Shown: piece by piece, positions 22,500 through 34,480 of the stretch
Layout: every line of letters begins with the position of its first letter
How positions within the stretch are numbered: position 1 is the first letter of the stretch
DNA from: Welwitschia mirabilis
Lineage: Eukaryota; Gnetophyta; Gnetopsida; Welwitschiales
DNA length: 64,000 nt
NCBI GenBank assembly: GCA_051453625.1
Contig: JBOZIK010000001.1
Span: 241,565,161-241,629,160, forward strand
Direction: 5' to 3'
The notes under the pieces: generated by a model
Databases searched by the model: none
What the model was told of the DNA's origin: nothing
What the model saw: only the letters and a program-made list of their open reading frames with translations
Position numbers and translations under genes: made by a program

Positions 22500-23800
22500 T
22501 ACTTTATTTACTCATGCTACATTTAAAGTTCAAGAAAAGACCAAGTGGTATCTTGATAGTGGATGCTTACATTACATGATAGGGAAAAAAAAGTTTGATA
22601 ACCTCATTTTAGGAATATCATAGAGGTGAAGTTACCTTAATAACAATGAAAAAGATCATATAATTGGAAAAGACTATATAGTAGCAAGCGATCATTATCC
22701 TATAATTCATGATGTCTACCTAGTTGATGGACTTAAACACAACCTTCTCAGCATTTCTCAAATATGTGACAAAGGTAACACTATGTCATTTTTTTAAGGT
22801 AAATGCATTATTTGGAATTTTAACACTAATGACATTGTTCTTACTAGTGGTAGATCAAAGTATACGTATGTTACTGATTATAATGATAAGACAGGAAAAG
22901 GGTGCTATATAGTTTACTCAGATGAAGTGAACTTATGGCATAGAAGATTAGGACATATGAACCTAAAAGATCTAAAAGATATCTTGTAATAATAAGAGGT
23001 ATTCCCAAGCTTGACATATTCTAAGCAAAGGTATGTGACTCATGTATCAAAGATAAGCTTCTTCACTTCAATTTTAAAAGTAATGGGAAAAAAATTACTT
23101 CTTCAAGACCTCTAAAACTTCTTCATATCAATTTAATAAGTCCAACTTATACTAGAAGTATATAAGGGAAGATGTATTTTTGGTAGTATTCAATGACTTT
23201 TCTAGATTCACTTGTAAGGTATTTCTATCAAGTAAAGATGAAACATATGATTTTTTTCTTAAGATTATCAAAAAGGCTCAAAATGAGAAAGTGTACAATA
23301 TTCAAGCCATTAGTTTTACTAAAGGATGTAAATTTGATAATGAAAGGTTTGAAATATTTTGTGACTTTAATGAAATTAATTATCAATTTTTAGCCCTTAG
23401 AATCCCTTAATAGAATAGTTTTGCTAAACAAAAGAATTTAGTTTTAATTGAGATGGTTTGAATAATGTTAAAATAAATACTTTCTTCCTCAACACCTTTA
23501 AATGAAAGCAATTAATACTAATTGTTATGTTTGCAATAGTCTATCTTCATCCTAATATTAAAAGAACTACATTTGAGCTAAGGCATGGTAAGAAGCCTAT
23601 TGTAAGTTATTTTAAAGTATTTAAGGGTAAGTGTTTCATTCATAGAGATAAACATCCTATAGAAAAATTTGAATTTAAGGCACATGAAGGGATTTTTCTT
23701 AGATACACTTCAAATAGTAAGGCCTACAGAGTTTTGAATAAAGCTTTAGATAGAGTAGAGGATTCAATCCATATAAGGATAGAAGTATGCAATTAGAGTA
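22500..23800 (+). pseudogene. pol: Copia protease and integrase of unit B, degenerate
   Basis: The protease active site KWYLDSGCLHYMIG is intact at 22543-22584, with DSG at 22555-22563. Then come LVDGLKHNLLSISQICDKGN (22721-22780) and the pre-integrase motif VNLWHRRLGHMNLKDLKD (22928-22981). Integrase core: FNDFSRFTCKVFLSSKDETY at 23191-23250 and FDNERFEIFCDFNEINYQF at 23335-23391. The C-terminal domain is open at 23527-23796, with LHPNIKRTTFELRHGKKP and FLRYTSNSKAYRVLNKAL. A 50-codon degraded stretch (23400-23526) separates core and C-terminus. Protease would cut the polyprotein and integrase insert cDNA; stops prevent both. Confidence 0.85.
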
Positions 23801-24039
23801 TGATAGAATCCCATAGGGTAGTTGAAAGATATGAAATCATCACTAACCATTTCATAATGCAAGTTAGAGTGGAGGATCAACATTCCACATCTAGCAATGA
23901 ACAAAAAGGTATAAATAAATTCTTATCTCTCTCACTCAAAACTAGAAGAGACCAACCAAACATTAATGTTGTAATTGTTTCATCTCAAGGAATAACTAAT
24001 CGAAGTGACAAGCATATAAGTCATATCTTTCTTTGCTTT

Positions 24040-25030
24040 GTCTTTGAGCTAGAGCCCAAAAAATTTCAAGAAGATAAGCACAACAAAGCTTGGATGTTAG
24101 TAATGCAAAAGAAAATAAATCAACTTGAGAGAAAAAAAATTTGAAATTTGGTTCTCCTATATAAATAAAAACATTATTCAAATCAAGTGAATTTACAAGA
24201 ACAAAAGAGACAAACACCACAATATAGTTCAAAACAAATCCCAGTTAGTAGCTTAAGGGTACTGCTAATAGAAAGGAATTAACTATAGTAAGACATTTGA
24301 TTCCATTACAAGATTAGAAGTCATTTGCATGCTGCTAGATTTTGATTTCTTTCATAAGATTAAACTATTTAAAATGGATGTTAAGAGTGTCTTTTAGATG
24401 GATACATTAATGAGGAAGTTTTTATGGCTCAACCTCCTAGATTTATAGATCCTAGATTTCCTAATTATATTTATAGACTTAACAAAGATCTTTATGATCT
24501 TAAAGAAGCCCAAGGGCTTGGTTTGATAGATTAGATTCCATTTTCATTTGAAGTATTCTTTAAAAGTAATGCAAATCCCACATCATTCATTAAACATAAT
24601 AATAAGGATATTTTAGTAGTTCAAATCTATGTTAGATGCCATCATTTTTGCAGCCACAAAACCTTATTTTGATAATGAATTTTTAGAAATGATGAAAACA
24701 AGTTTTGAAATGAGTTTTATTGGAGAACTATTTTCTTTCTAGGCTTACATATTAAATAAATTGAAGATGGGACATTCAATTAAAATATGCTGAAGAGTTA
24801 TGGTATGACGGATGCCAAAGATATTAGAAATCTTTCTCCAATAAATATCAAGATCTATGATGATACTTTAGGTGAAATGATTGATCAAAAAATTTTCAAA
24901 GAAATGATTGATAGCTTATTGTATATGACCACTAGTAGGCTTGATATAGCATATAGTGTAGTGGTGTGTGCTCATTATCAATTAGATCCTAGAGAATCAC
25001 ATTTGATTTTTATTAAAAGAATCTTTTAAT
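24040..25030 (+). pseudogene. pol: Copia reverse transcriptase of unit B; YVDD disrupted by a frameshift
   Basis: Begins with FELEPKKFQEDKHNKAWMLV (24044 onward). Degraded middle: NGC-ECLLDGYINEE, AQPPRFIDPRFPNYIYRLNK at 24426-24485. The active-site region at 24625-24650 reads IYVRCHHF; a one-base insertion after IYV destroys the YVDD that unit A keeps at 17032. The connection region is open at 24787-25029 (MLKSYGMTDAKDIRN, EMIDSLLYMTTSRLDIAYSV, DPRESHLIFIKRIF). Function is lost. Confidence 0.85.
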
Positions 25031-25064
25031 AAATTAAGTATACTAAAAATCATAATCTATTATA

Positions 25065-25575
25065 CCCTTATGATACTTCTCCAGACCTAGTCTGTTACTG
25101 TGATGCAAACCGAGTAGGATGTATTGATGATATGAAGAGTACAAGTGGAGCTTTGTTCTACCTAGAAAACTATTTGGTTTTCTGGTTAAGTAAGAAATAA
25201 AATAGAACTTATTTATTCACTATTAAGGTGGAGTATATTGTAGTAAGTTCCTATTATACTTAATTATTATGGATCAAGTAGATGATGATCAACTTTGGAG
25301 TAAAGAATGGAATTATTAGGATGTTTGTAATAATAAAGTACTATAGATATCAGAAAAAATATAGTTCAACATTCATGGATAAAACACATGATCATAAGAC
25401 ATCATTTTATTTAAGATCAAGTTTAAAATCACATCATTACTTTGAATTATATCTCTATTAGCAATCAAATTGCAAATATTCTAATAAAGACTCTTAATGA
25501 ACAAAGATTCATAGACCTAAGAAGGGACTTAGGCATTGGGGAAAACTCCATGAGGTATGATTTCATATTCGAGTA
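25065..25575 (+). pseudogene. pol: Copia RNase H of unit B, degenerate
   Basis: Recognisable blocks: PYDTSPDLVCYCDANRVG (25069-25122), KSTSGALFYLENYLVFWLSK (25135-25195), and HDHKTSFYLRSSL in a shifted frame where unit A has the IDIRHHF block. It ends QRFIDLRRDLGIG near 25502-25540, followed by a stop. The catalytic Asp in the first block survives. Same role and context as in unit A. Confidence 0.8.
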
Positions 25576-25969
25576 TAAATAAGACTATGTACCATAATTT
25601 GTTATAATTTTTTATTAAATTAAATCAATTCTATTTTATTCTTAGTTCTTATGCATAAGATCTTAGTTTTTAGACTACAATAAGGATCAAATATTCCACC
25701 TCCTTATGTCAGATGTTCTAGTCTTTTATTATCCAGATGTTCCATCTTTTTCCTAGATATCTACCTATTATTTTTTAATTTATTAAACTAAGTTTAATCT
25801 CAAACGTCTAATCTCTTATTTTTAGACATTTAGTTTTTTATATGACATGGGATTTCTATGACCCATCCTCCTTTTTAAAACCCTATGAGCCTTTCATTTT
25901 TATGTACTTTTATCTTACTAATATCCTTGACTTATTCTCAATTATTCTTATTCACTTATCTTTAAATTC

Positions 25970-26885
25970 TCATTCCATCATGGGGAGATCCAAGGTAGTT
26001 GCCAAGAGAAAAGAAAAAAAAGTAATTACATCTTCTAGAGATACCTGGTTTATTTTAGAAGACTATCGTAAGTTCTAAATAACCTCTTTCTCAAAGAGGT
26101 CTATGGACTTAAAAAGAAGAATAGGCCATGATTCATTTAGATATGAGCTAAGAATTCTTCATAAATTTGAAGAGCTAAAATGATAATACACCTTGAGTCC
26201 TAAAACTTAAGCTTTAGACAAAATCGTATGAATTTTTTATTATAATGAGAATTTTGATAGATACAATGATAAGATTACTTCTTGGGTTTATGATAAAGAT
26301 AATGGTATTACATTAAAAATGATTTTTGAGGTACCTAGATTTTCAAATAAAGGTTCTTTTAATAATATTATGTTAGTGCACTCTTTAGAGGAAGCCATCT
26401 CCAAGGAAAACCCTACACTTGAATTATGTAGGAGACCAATTGAATGGAAAGTAAATATTTCCACTAATTAACTACAACCATTTTATAGAGTTATTTTTAG
26501 ATATGCACTCATAATATAGTACTCAAGCATTTCCATAAAGATGAGGTGTCTTCAGCTTATGCTTATATCATATATTTCTTAGACTAGGGTACTATATTTA
26601 ACTTATGCAAGTTCATTTTGACATATATGGACTAGTTCTTTATTGCAAACAATGCTAGCCTTCCTTTTGGGTTTCATCATTGCATTGTTAGTAAATTTAG
26701 ATTTTCATATTATGAAGAATGAAGAATTTATCAAGGTGTGCAAGCCTCTAGATATCTCTTCATTAAAAAATATGTACATTTTTTCTAAAATAATAGGCCC
26801 TACTTCTTCTCCTCCTAAGAAATGTAAACAAGTTGATGAAAGCTCTTCATCTTCAAAATTTTCTAATTCTGCACTACTTTAGATA
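25970..26885 (+). pseudogene. Third ORF after pol, unit B
   Basis: Counterpart of 18340-19240. An ATG at 25980 opens MGRSKVVAKRKEKKVITSSR followed by WFILEDYRKF and a stop, a better-preserved N-terminus than unit A's. The middle at 26220-26460 repeats FDRYNDKITSW and HSLEEAISKENPTLELC. The C-terminus, open at 26643-26882, has LLVNLDFHIMKNEEFIKVCK and ISSLKNMYIFSK, then a Pro/Lys/Ser-rich tail (PPKKCKQVDESSSSSKFS). A basic N-terminus plus Ser-rich tail suggests a nucleic-acid-associated or unstructured-ended protein rather than a membrane protein. That is inference only; no activity is known. Confidence 0.6.
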
Positions 26886-27396
26886 ATGTAAAGGATTAAT
26901 AAAACACTAGACAAAATTCTATTTGTTATCTTTGCTTAAGGATTTAACATTTCCCTAGGCTTAAATGAGGAAGTGAAATAGGCACAAGTAGAGAATCTTT
27001 TCCATACAAACTCCTCTAATTAACTCCTCTTTTCTCTGACTTTCTATCACTTTTGTCATTTGTTATTATCTTGCTTACCTATCATTTATATGTCTATTTT
27101 AATGATGACAAAGGGAAAGAAGCTAATTAACATGTTGTAATATTGTAATATCATTTTGTACTTCCTTATTTTTTTCCTTCCCATAACTCTTCAATGGTGT
27201 CTAATAGAAATTCAACTTTTTCTTTCTAAATAATATGTCTTCAATTTTTATCTTTAATTAATTGTATAAAGACTATCTATTGCTCTAACATGTATAGATG
27301 CAGATAAGTTTTTATTTAGGACCAATTTTATGCATATAAGTCATACCTTAGAAGGAATTTTTTTAATGGAATAAGTCTAGGGGATTACAACAATAT

Positions 27397-28715
27397 GATA
27401 TTAATGTGATGCTAATTTGTAGGATTTTGATGGAGTATTTTGAGTACTTTTATAGGATATNNNNNNNNNNNNNNNNNNNNNNNNNNNNNNNNNNNNNNNN
27501 NNNNNNNNNNNNNNNNNNNNNNNNNNNNNNNNNNNNNNNNNNNNNNNATTTCAGACATATTATGATACTCAGTGCTCTAAAGGAAGATCAATGATGTAAA
27601 AGTCTAATTTCTCTTAAGATAAAAAAAAAAAGAAAGACCGTTATTTCCCCTGTCATCCTAATAATAGATAGGATGACAACACTTTAGTAGCTATTTAGGA
27701 TGCTGACATGGATTAGAGCTAAGAGCTAATGAGTCCTTTTTTCTAAAGAGGTGTCATCCCTAGTGTCATCCTCATGACATATAGGATGACAACACATTTA
27801 AAGCCAACTATGGAGCTGATAGTAAAGTTAGAAGCTAATGACTCCTCCATTATTATGAGGTGTTATCCCCAGTGTCATTCCCATGATAGTTAGGATGACA
27901 CTGAAATATCTTACCAACTTTTATCTATTTCTTTCTTAGGATTAAGCACGTTTTATAGTATGATTTTTACATCTTTAGTGATGGTTATGTTTTCCTTATT
28001 ATATAAATAAACCTTCCCTTTGATCCTTCTATCATCTTTAATGCACAAAAATTCTCATGATAGGAGATCGAAGGGTAGGAAATTCATCTTGAGTAGTTGT
28101 AGAGAAATGTCTCCTTACTGTTGGGCTATGCATTCTCCATTGAGGTGTGACTACTTTGTAATAAAGATTCTAGTTCGATAATATAAACTCTATTTTTCTT
28201 TTATTTGTTAATACTTTTTAATGTTTCTTATGATTTATGTTGTTCTTAATTTGATGAAAATTTCACTAATGATATAGGTCATAAGGATAAGCTTTGTTAA
28301 TGTTGTAGATGTTATCTTAGGTACATTTCAAATTAGCTTATATTACATTCTATTTGATCTACTTAATAGCTTAAGTTAGTCTTGATTAGTAATAGTTTCC
28401 TTGGATGATGTAAGTTATACAAGGTAAATATTCTTAACAAGTCAATTCAATAATTGGATAGGTATTCATCTAAATCATGTTGCATTTTCATTGCATTGTG
28501 TGTTTATTTTCTTACATCATTGCATTAAGTTTAATAGGATACAATATTTTCTATGAAAATTAATTATCCTTCTTCTCTTACATGCATTCAATGGTTTACA
28601 ACATTTGGGTCACTTCCATTTATACTAGTGTGCTGTATTTATAATATATTTATTTGTGATTAATAGGATTTGAAAAAGGATAGAACATTATAAAATTACA
28701 CATTGCAATAGATAT
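27397..28715 (+). mobile_element. Solo LTR of a gypsy-type family nested in unit B
   Basis: Bases 27402-28710 interrupt sequence that is continuous in unit A and are flanked by an exact 5-base duplication GATAT (27397-27401, 28711-28715). The start TAATGTGATGCTAATTT aligns with TGTTGTGATGCCAAATT at 63004, where a polypurine tract precedes it; both then share ~700 bases in order. A TATA box TATATAAATAA lies at 28000-28010. Internally there are three ~105-base units each with GTCATCC...GGATGAC inverted repeats (27652-27677, 27753-27790, 27862-27899). No internal region or second LTR is present, so it is a solo LTR from LTR-LTR recombination. An 87-N gap lies at 27461-27547. Confidence 0.75.
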
Positions 28716-28765
28716 CATCAACTCGTTCATTCTCTTTTCATAATTATGAAAAGTTATCGTCATTG

Positions 28766-28777
28766 AAAGGGGAAAAT
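28766..28777 (+). other. Polypurine tract of unit B
   Basis: AAAGGGGAAAAT directly before LTR3, homologous to the PPT at 19776-19789. Confidence 0.75.
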
Positions 28778-29787
28778 TATTGGAAATATCTTAATATTTA
28801 TAGTTTTAATGATGAAATCTAACTAGATTTTGCCTAATTGAAGAATTACTTTGAAAACAAGTCTAATCTAAGGTTATATTATTAGTGGGATATCTGATCC
28901 TTCTATCTAAGATGTCTAGATCTAGTTACTATTTTAAGCATAGTCTAAGTTAAGATCCATATGTCCAACAACTTAGTTTGGGATGTTCTGTATTTAGATA
29001 AAACTTATATCAGTAAGTTTCAACGTGAAACATTTAATCCTTGAAACTCAAACATTTCATCCAAGAGGCAAATTTCCTACTATTATATCAAGACATCCAA
29101 AGTCATCTCATGGGACATTTAGGTGTGTAAAATTTGACCAAATCATTTAGGACATCTGATTAGAAAAACATTAAGGTAGAAATTCAATATCCATTAGTCA
29201 ATTCAGCATGTGATTTAATGCTAGAATGACTATCTACTTAGGCTACTATACTCTATTCTATGTAGCTCACATTTTTTAAGATTGGATTAAAATTGTTAGA
29301 TCAAAGAGTGAAGGTAAATAGACTAAATAAATATTGTGTTTTATTACTGATATAAAATATTAAAATATCATACTATTGAATATCTATCTTAAATGTACTA
29401 AACTAAGTTTCTCATCTCTTTGCTTTCTTTACTTTCTATTGCTAATGCTTTATGCACTATAAAGGTGTTTTATTATCAGATTCTCATCACTTATATTTAC
29501 ATGCAATTGCTCACTAGGTTGAGCTAATATACTAACCTATCTGCTCTTGAGAGAAGAATAAGTAGGAGTTCATAACATTGGATGTTGATAATAGAACCAG
29601 AAGGCTAATAGTAGTTGCTTCCCCCTAGAGTGGAGTAGGAGGTGTGCCAAACCACTATAAAAATTTCTAGTGTTCTTTATTTTTTTTTTCTTTGTTTTAA
29701 GTTTAATTTTTTTATAAAAGGAAAATCTAGCTTGAATTTTTACAATACCATCTTCACTCCCCATCTAGAGTATTATTGATTTTAATA
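28778..29787 (+). repeat. LTR3 (3' LTR)
   Basis: Begins TATTGGAAATATCTTAAT and ends ...GATTTTAATA, 1010 bases, homologous to LTR1 and LTR2 throughout. It is followed at once by AGAAG (29788-29792), the partner of the left target duplication. Confidence 0.85.
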
Positions 29788-29792
29788 AGAAG

Positions 29793-32700
29793 TTCATAAT
29801 GGAGAGTTAGAAATTTTTGGAGATCATTATGTGAATTATCCTATGCAATATGAGACCTTGTTGATGAACTTAAAATGTGATGTAGACCATACTAATAATT
29901 TAGTATTACTTTTGATAATGATCTCTATTATCACCATGATTATTGATTGTGCCTCTTACGTGATTCTAATAAATTGTAATGAGTTTCTATAATGTTCTAA
30001 TAATGTATAAACTATTGTTAATATTTCCAATATAATCTAAAGATTTGAGGACATTTTTTTAAAAATTTATTCCCTTTTGATGGTATTAAATTTATCAATG
30101 TTTCATGTTTTAAATGTTAGATATACAAATTGGAGTCCAAAATTATCTAGATTTCTTACATTATGTAAATGACAAAAATGAAAAATTTTGAATGAAGCTA
30201 TAGTACCACTAATAATGGTATAGATCCAACCAAACAACCATGTCAGATTTAGAAATTGAATAAACATTTAAAAACTATAATGAATTAGTCTATTTGTAAT
30301 TTCTTCTATTACATTATAAATAAATGCTAGATCTTTCCTGCATAAGAACTAATCAACTCTAAGTTATATTTATCTATATTAGAGTCTATATTATATTATT
30401 TCATTTAATTTTAAAGCTATTTTCCACTTTTTTAAAAAATTATTTTAGCTAGAATTTGTAGCTTAGTTACCATTTTCTCTCTTATTAAGATAATTTTCAA
30501 TCATCTTAGTCCACTTTCTTATCACTTTCACCTAAAGAAAAAGGATTTAAAAGGTTCAAGATGTTTCCATTTTATCAAATTTGAGAAATTTAGATGATTT
30601 GAGGTTAATATGTCTATCTATCGATTTGTAATATTTTAATTCCATGTTTTCATATTTATGGTTAGCATTTTTAGCATTTTTAAAGTTTTTATGTTTTTCT
30701 TGTCAAAGTATCAAAATAGGTGTAGATGTTAAGATTTAGTTCAATTTGCATGAATTTATGATCTATATTATATTATCTAAAATATAAGTAGAATGATGTT
30801 AATATTGATCTCTTAAAATATTGGATTTTCTTTTCATTTGTCTTCTCTTTTTATTATTTTTCCTTGAAAAATATCATTTTTCACTTAGAAATGCTGCTTA
30901 GATTAATTCCAAATCTTATCTAGTTTATTTCTTTAATTCATTTTAATGTATTTTTACTATTTCCATATTTCTCCTCTATTTTTATTTTAAAAATGTTTAA
31001 CCAATCATTTCTTATCATTTTTGTGAAAAAGTATGATTCACGCATTTCAGCTATAACTTCAAAATTTTTTGAGAAAATCCCTTTCAATATATGCCTTTTT
31101 TAAAATCTTATTTCATTATTCACAAGTTTGAAGAAAAGGGTAGTTTTTTTATTCTTCATGAAAAATTTATAAGCTTTCATTATTTTCTAATTTTTAATTT
31201 TTTACTGTACAAAATTTTTGTGAAATCTTACTTTAAACAATCTGTTTCTTGATAAATCATAGTTTTGTATGCAACTAAACACTTAATTTTGTAGTTGACT
31301 TTTTAATGTTAAAATTTCTAATTATGTTTCCTTACACACCTACTAATTTCTTAATATTTTGGTCCAAAATAGATCCCTGAATGTTTGTTATATTTTGTAC
31401 TTAACATGTAATCTTTTTATTTGGTTGAACCTTCTATTCTTAACTTGAAAATCTTGAAAAATTACTTCGTAAGCTAGAACAAGACATTTCTAAAAGCTAT
31501 GAAATGTAAATTATTTCTTTCTATTTTTTCTCTTTCTTTCAATTAGGTGCAAAATGCATGTTTTTGAAGTCAATACTTTGCCTGAAATGTTTTACATAGT
31601 TCTGTACTTATTAAACCTATAATAGGTATCAAGTAATATAATGTTATGAAATGATCATGATCTAATTTCATAATAAAATAACTAAGTTTATAATATGCAT
31701 TTATTATGAACTTTAACTCAAATTTTATAAAACTATAATACATCTTTATTTGCTTAAGTTTGTATAATTGCATTAAGTGATTTATTAATTAATATTAATT
31801 ATTCTTAATATAGTAAATCATAATGAATATTTAATTTCCATGGATCAGTTAGCCGATTTTTAATAATCCTATTGTTTCACCTTTAAAAGTGTTAATTTGA
31901 TGATTTTGGATTAATAATTTACTTATTCTTTTTACATGAATTATTATGTACAAGAATTTGTATGAATCCATTAAATGCATCTAAGCATAATAAATCATTC
32001 TAAATGATTTTATTAATTTCAATTTAGAAAATTTTCTAAATATATGATTTATCTCTTTTAATTATGTGCTTAATGTTATTTAGTAAAGTACTTATAAATA
32101 TCTCTTATTTTAAATTTGATAGTACTTCATTATTTATTTTTTTCCCTATAAGAATGATTTTAATATAATAACAATAGAATGTATTATATCATACTAAAGT
32201 GATAGTATGAATAAAATAGCTTTCATATAGAATAAATATGTAGTTTTATTAGTGCCACACTTGTGTGCTTACTATTATTTACAATTGTCTTAGAAATTGT
32301 TATTAATTTACTTTGATTAAACTTTTTAAATTAGCATGTTTAGTACATGATTTTCAAACTATTCTCATATAATATTTTGATGTTAAAAATACATTAAAAA
32401 TAAGTTATAATTAGTTTTTAGCATTATTATTAGCAAGGAAGGTGTAAATTAATATTTATTAATTTCTAATAGAAGTTATTATATTTTTAGTAAGGATTTA
32501 AGGAGTTTTAAATGTAATAAAATTAGAGTGATAATTGCTTAAATCCTCCATGAGAATCTTTGATGCACATGTTTTGACTCCATTTTTTAATCTTATCTAT
32601 GCATCTATGTGTATTTAGTATTACTACATGTTGACAAATGATGTTCAAAGAAATCCTCTCTAGCCATCAAGGTAAACAATAGCAATCTTAAATTAAAAAC

Positions 32701-34480
32701 TAGATCCATCAATTATAGTATAAAAAACATTATTTGTTATTTTTCACCAAGGATAATAAGAGAATTTTTAATCTCTCAATCATTCATTTAGGCTAAATCA
32801 AATAATTAAAGATAGAGTTAAATGATTTACTCTAAGCAATAGAAATGATCATTCATAAAATAACACAATCAAGCAATGCTAAATTAATAAACTATAAGAA
32901 TTACAAACATTTTCTTAATCCAAAATGATCATTTTACAAAATTAAAACAATATTACCATCATTTAGAAATAGATCATTTACAATGAAATTTATATAGTAT
33001 AGAACATAAAAGATGTCTTATAATTAATATATCAATCGTATACCTAAATAAATCCCTTATCAAACATTAAAGTAAAGACTAAATTATGTAAATGACAAAA
33101 GAACATTTGAAATATATTAGTGCAATGTGATTAATAATAAATGCATTAATGAAATACTAAGGGTAGACCCAATCATCAATCAAATTTCATTAACTAGTGA
33201 TTCAAATAATATAGAAAATAATATAGAATTTACCTCATGAAATAATCATTCTTACATTCTTAGAGGGAAGAAAAAAGACTCAAAACTTTATGATGAGATG
33301 ATCCCTTATCATAATCATAGAATATATAATTGGATCTATGGAATAAGAAAAATAATAAAGAAGTACATACCTAAATTAAAGATTCAATGATAAAATAGTT
33401 ACATAGTGATGGATGCCTAATCCATGAGGTTGGTTATGCTTGTATAGACTTAGGATGAGGGTTTCATATTCAATTCAACTTTATTGATACATTGAGATTT
33501 ATTAAATTTGATTAGAATTAAAACCAATTAATCATTAAGATTAATCAAATTTCTCTTTTTCATAGTTTTTTCGGGTTATAGCAAATTTAATTAACATTTG
33601 TTAATATTTATTGACTTGAATTTATTGTCCAATGATTAATCTTCACTATAGATTTTGTAGAATCCATTATGCTTTAGAAGAATGATGGTGCTATGATCTA
33701 AAAAGTGCTAACGACATACATATCTATATCTTTAACTAAGATTAAGCATCATAACATGATCCATCTTCATAATAAAATTTTAATAATAATTAGAATCAAA
33801 TCTTGACTAGTAAAACATTGAGTAACAACATGATATTTATGGCCTTAAAATAATTAATTTATTTAACAAGTTAAAATTATTTAAAAAATAATAGAAATCA
33901 ATCCTTTCACTATGATTATAAAACACTCCCAAGTTTAATGATATTATCACATAATCATATTGCAATAGTTTTCCTGAACTATCACATATGATGGCATCAA
34001 AATTGCTGTGTAGCCATAATAATAGTTATTAACCACTTCTAAAGACCTTTGAAAACCACTATTCCAGGGAGTAATAGAAAAATATGTATTACCATGTTTT
34101 AATTATAAATTACTATGTATGATACATTTAAATGTTATGGTGATTACCACCAAAGCATGATATTAGAGTAATAACGTTATATTATAGTTTTATCTGAATT
34201 GTTATATTAGTTATACCATTTTTGTTGATGAACAATCATAGATGTAGAATAATAAATTATAAATTTTATATAAATACAGTTACAATAACATTACTTTAGT
34301 AATATTTTATTATGATTGACAAAAAATCATTGTACTAGAAGACTATATATGTGGTAGTTATGTTATTAATCATAGTAATAAATCCTACATTTTTTTTAAA
34401 AAAATTATAGTGTAAGTATAATGTTATTTAAATTTATTTTTTTAATGTAGCATATTAATATAAAAATCCTATTTTTCTTA
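29793..34480. other. AT-rich stretch, nothing recognised
   Basis: Extremely AT-rich throughout, with stops in every frame. No pol motif, LTR edge or tandem repeat that I can support. Composition alternates between T-rich (30400-31500) and A-rich (32650-33400) blocks. Confidence 0.4.

Larger units (their letters stand above)
11882..29787 (+). mobile_element. Two-unit, three-LTR Ty1/copia (Sirevirus-like) element
   Basis: Order: LTR1, unit A (gag, pol, third ORF, PPT), LTR2, unit B (PBS, gag, pol, third ORF, nested solo LTR, PPT), LTR3. The outer LTRs are bounded by identical 5-base sequences AGAAG at 11877-11881 and 29788-29792, the target duplication of a single integration. LTR2 has no duplication of its own; it is preceded by unit A's PPT and followed by unit B's PBS, so it is shared by both units. 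Units are 8.9 kb (A with both its LTRs) and about 8.7 kb (B without the 1.3 kb nested insert). LTR length near 1 kb, a gag with a helical C-terminal extension, and an ORF after RNase H fit the Sirevirus lineage. All coding parts are degenerate. Confidence 0.85.
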
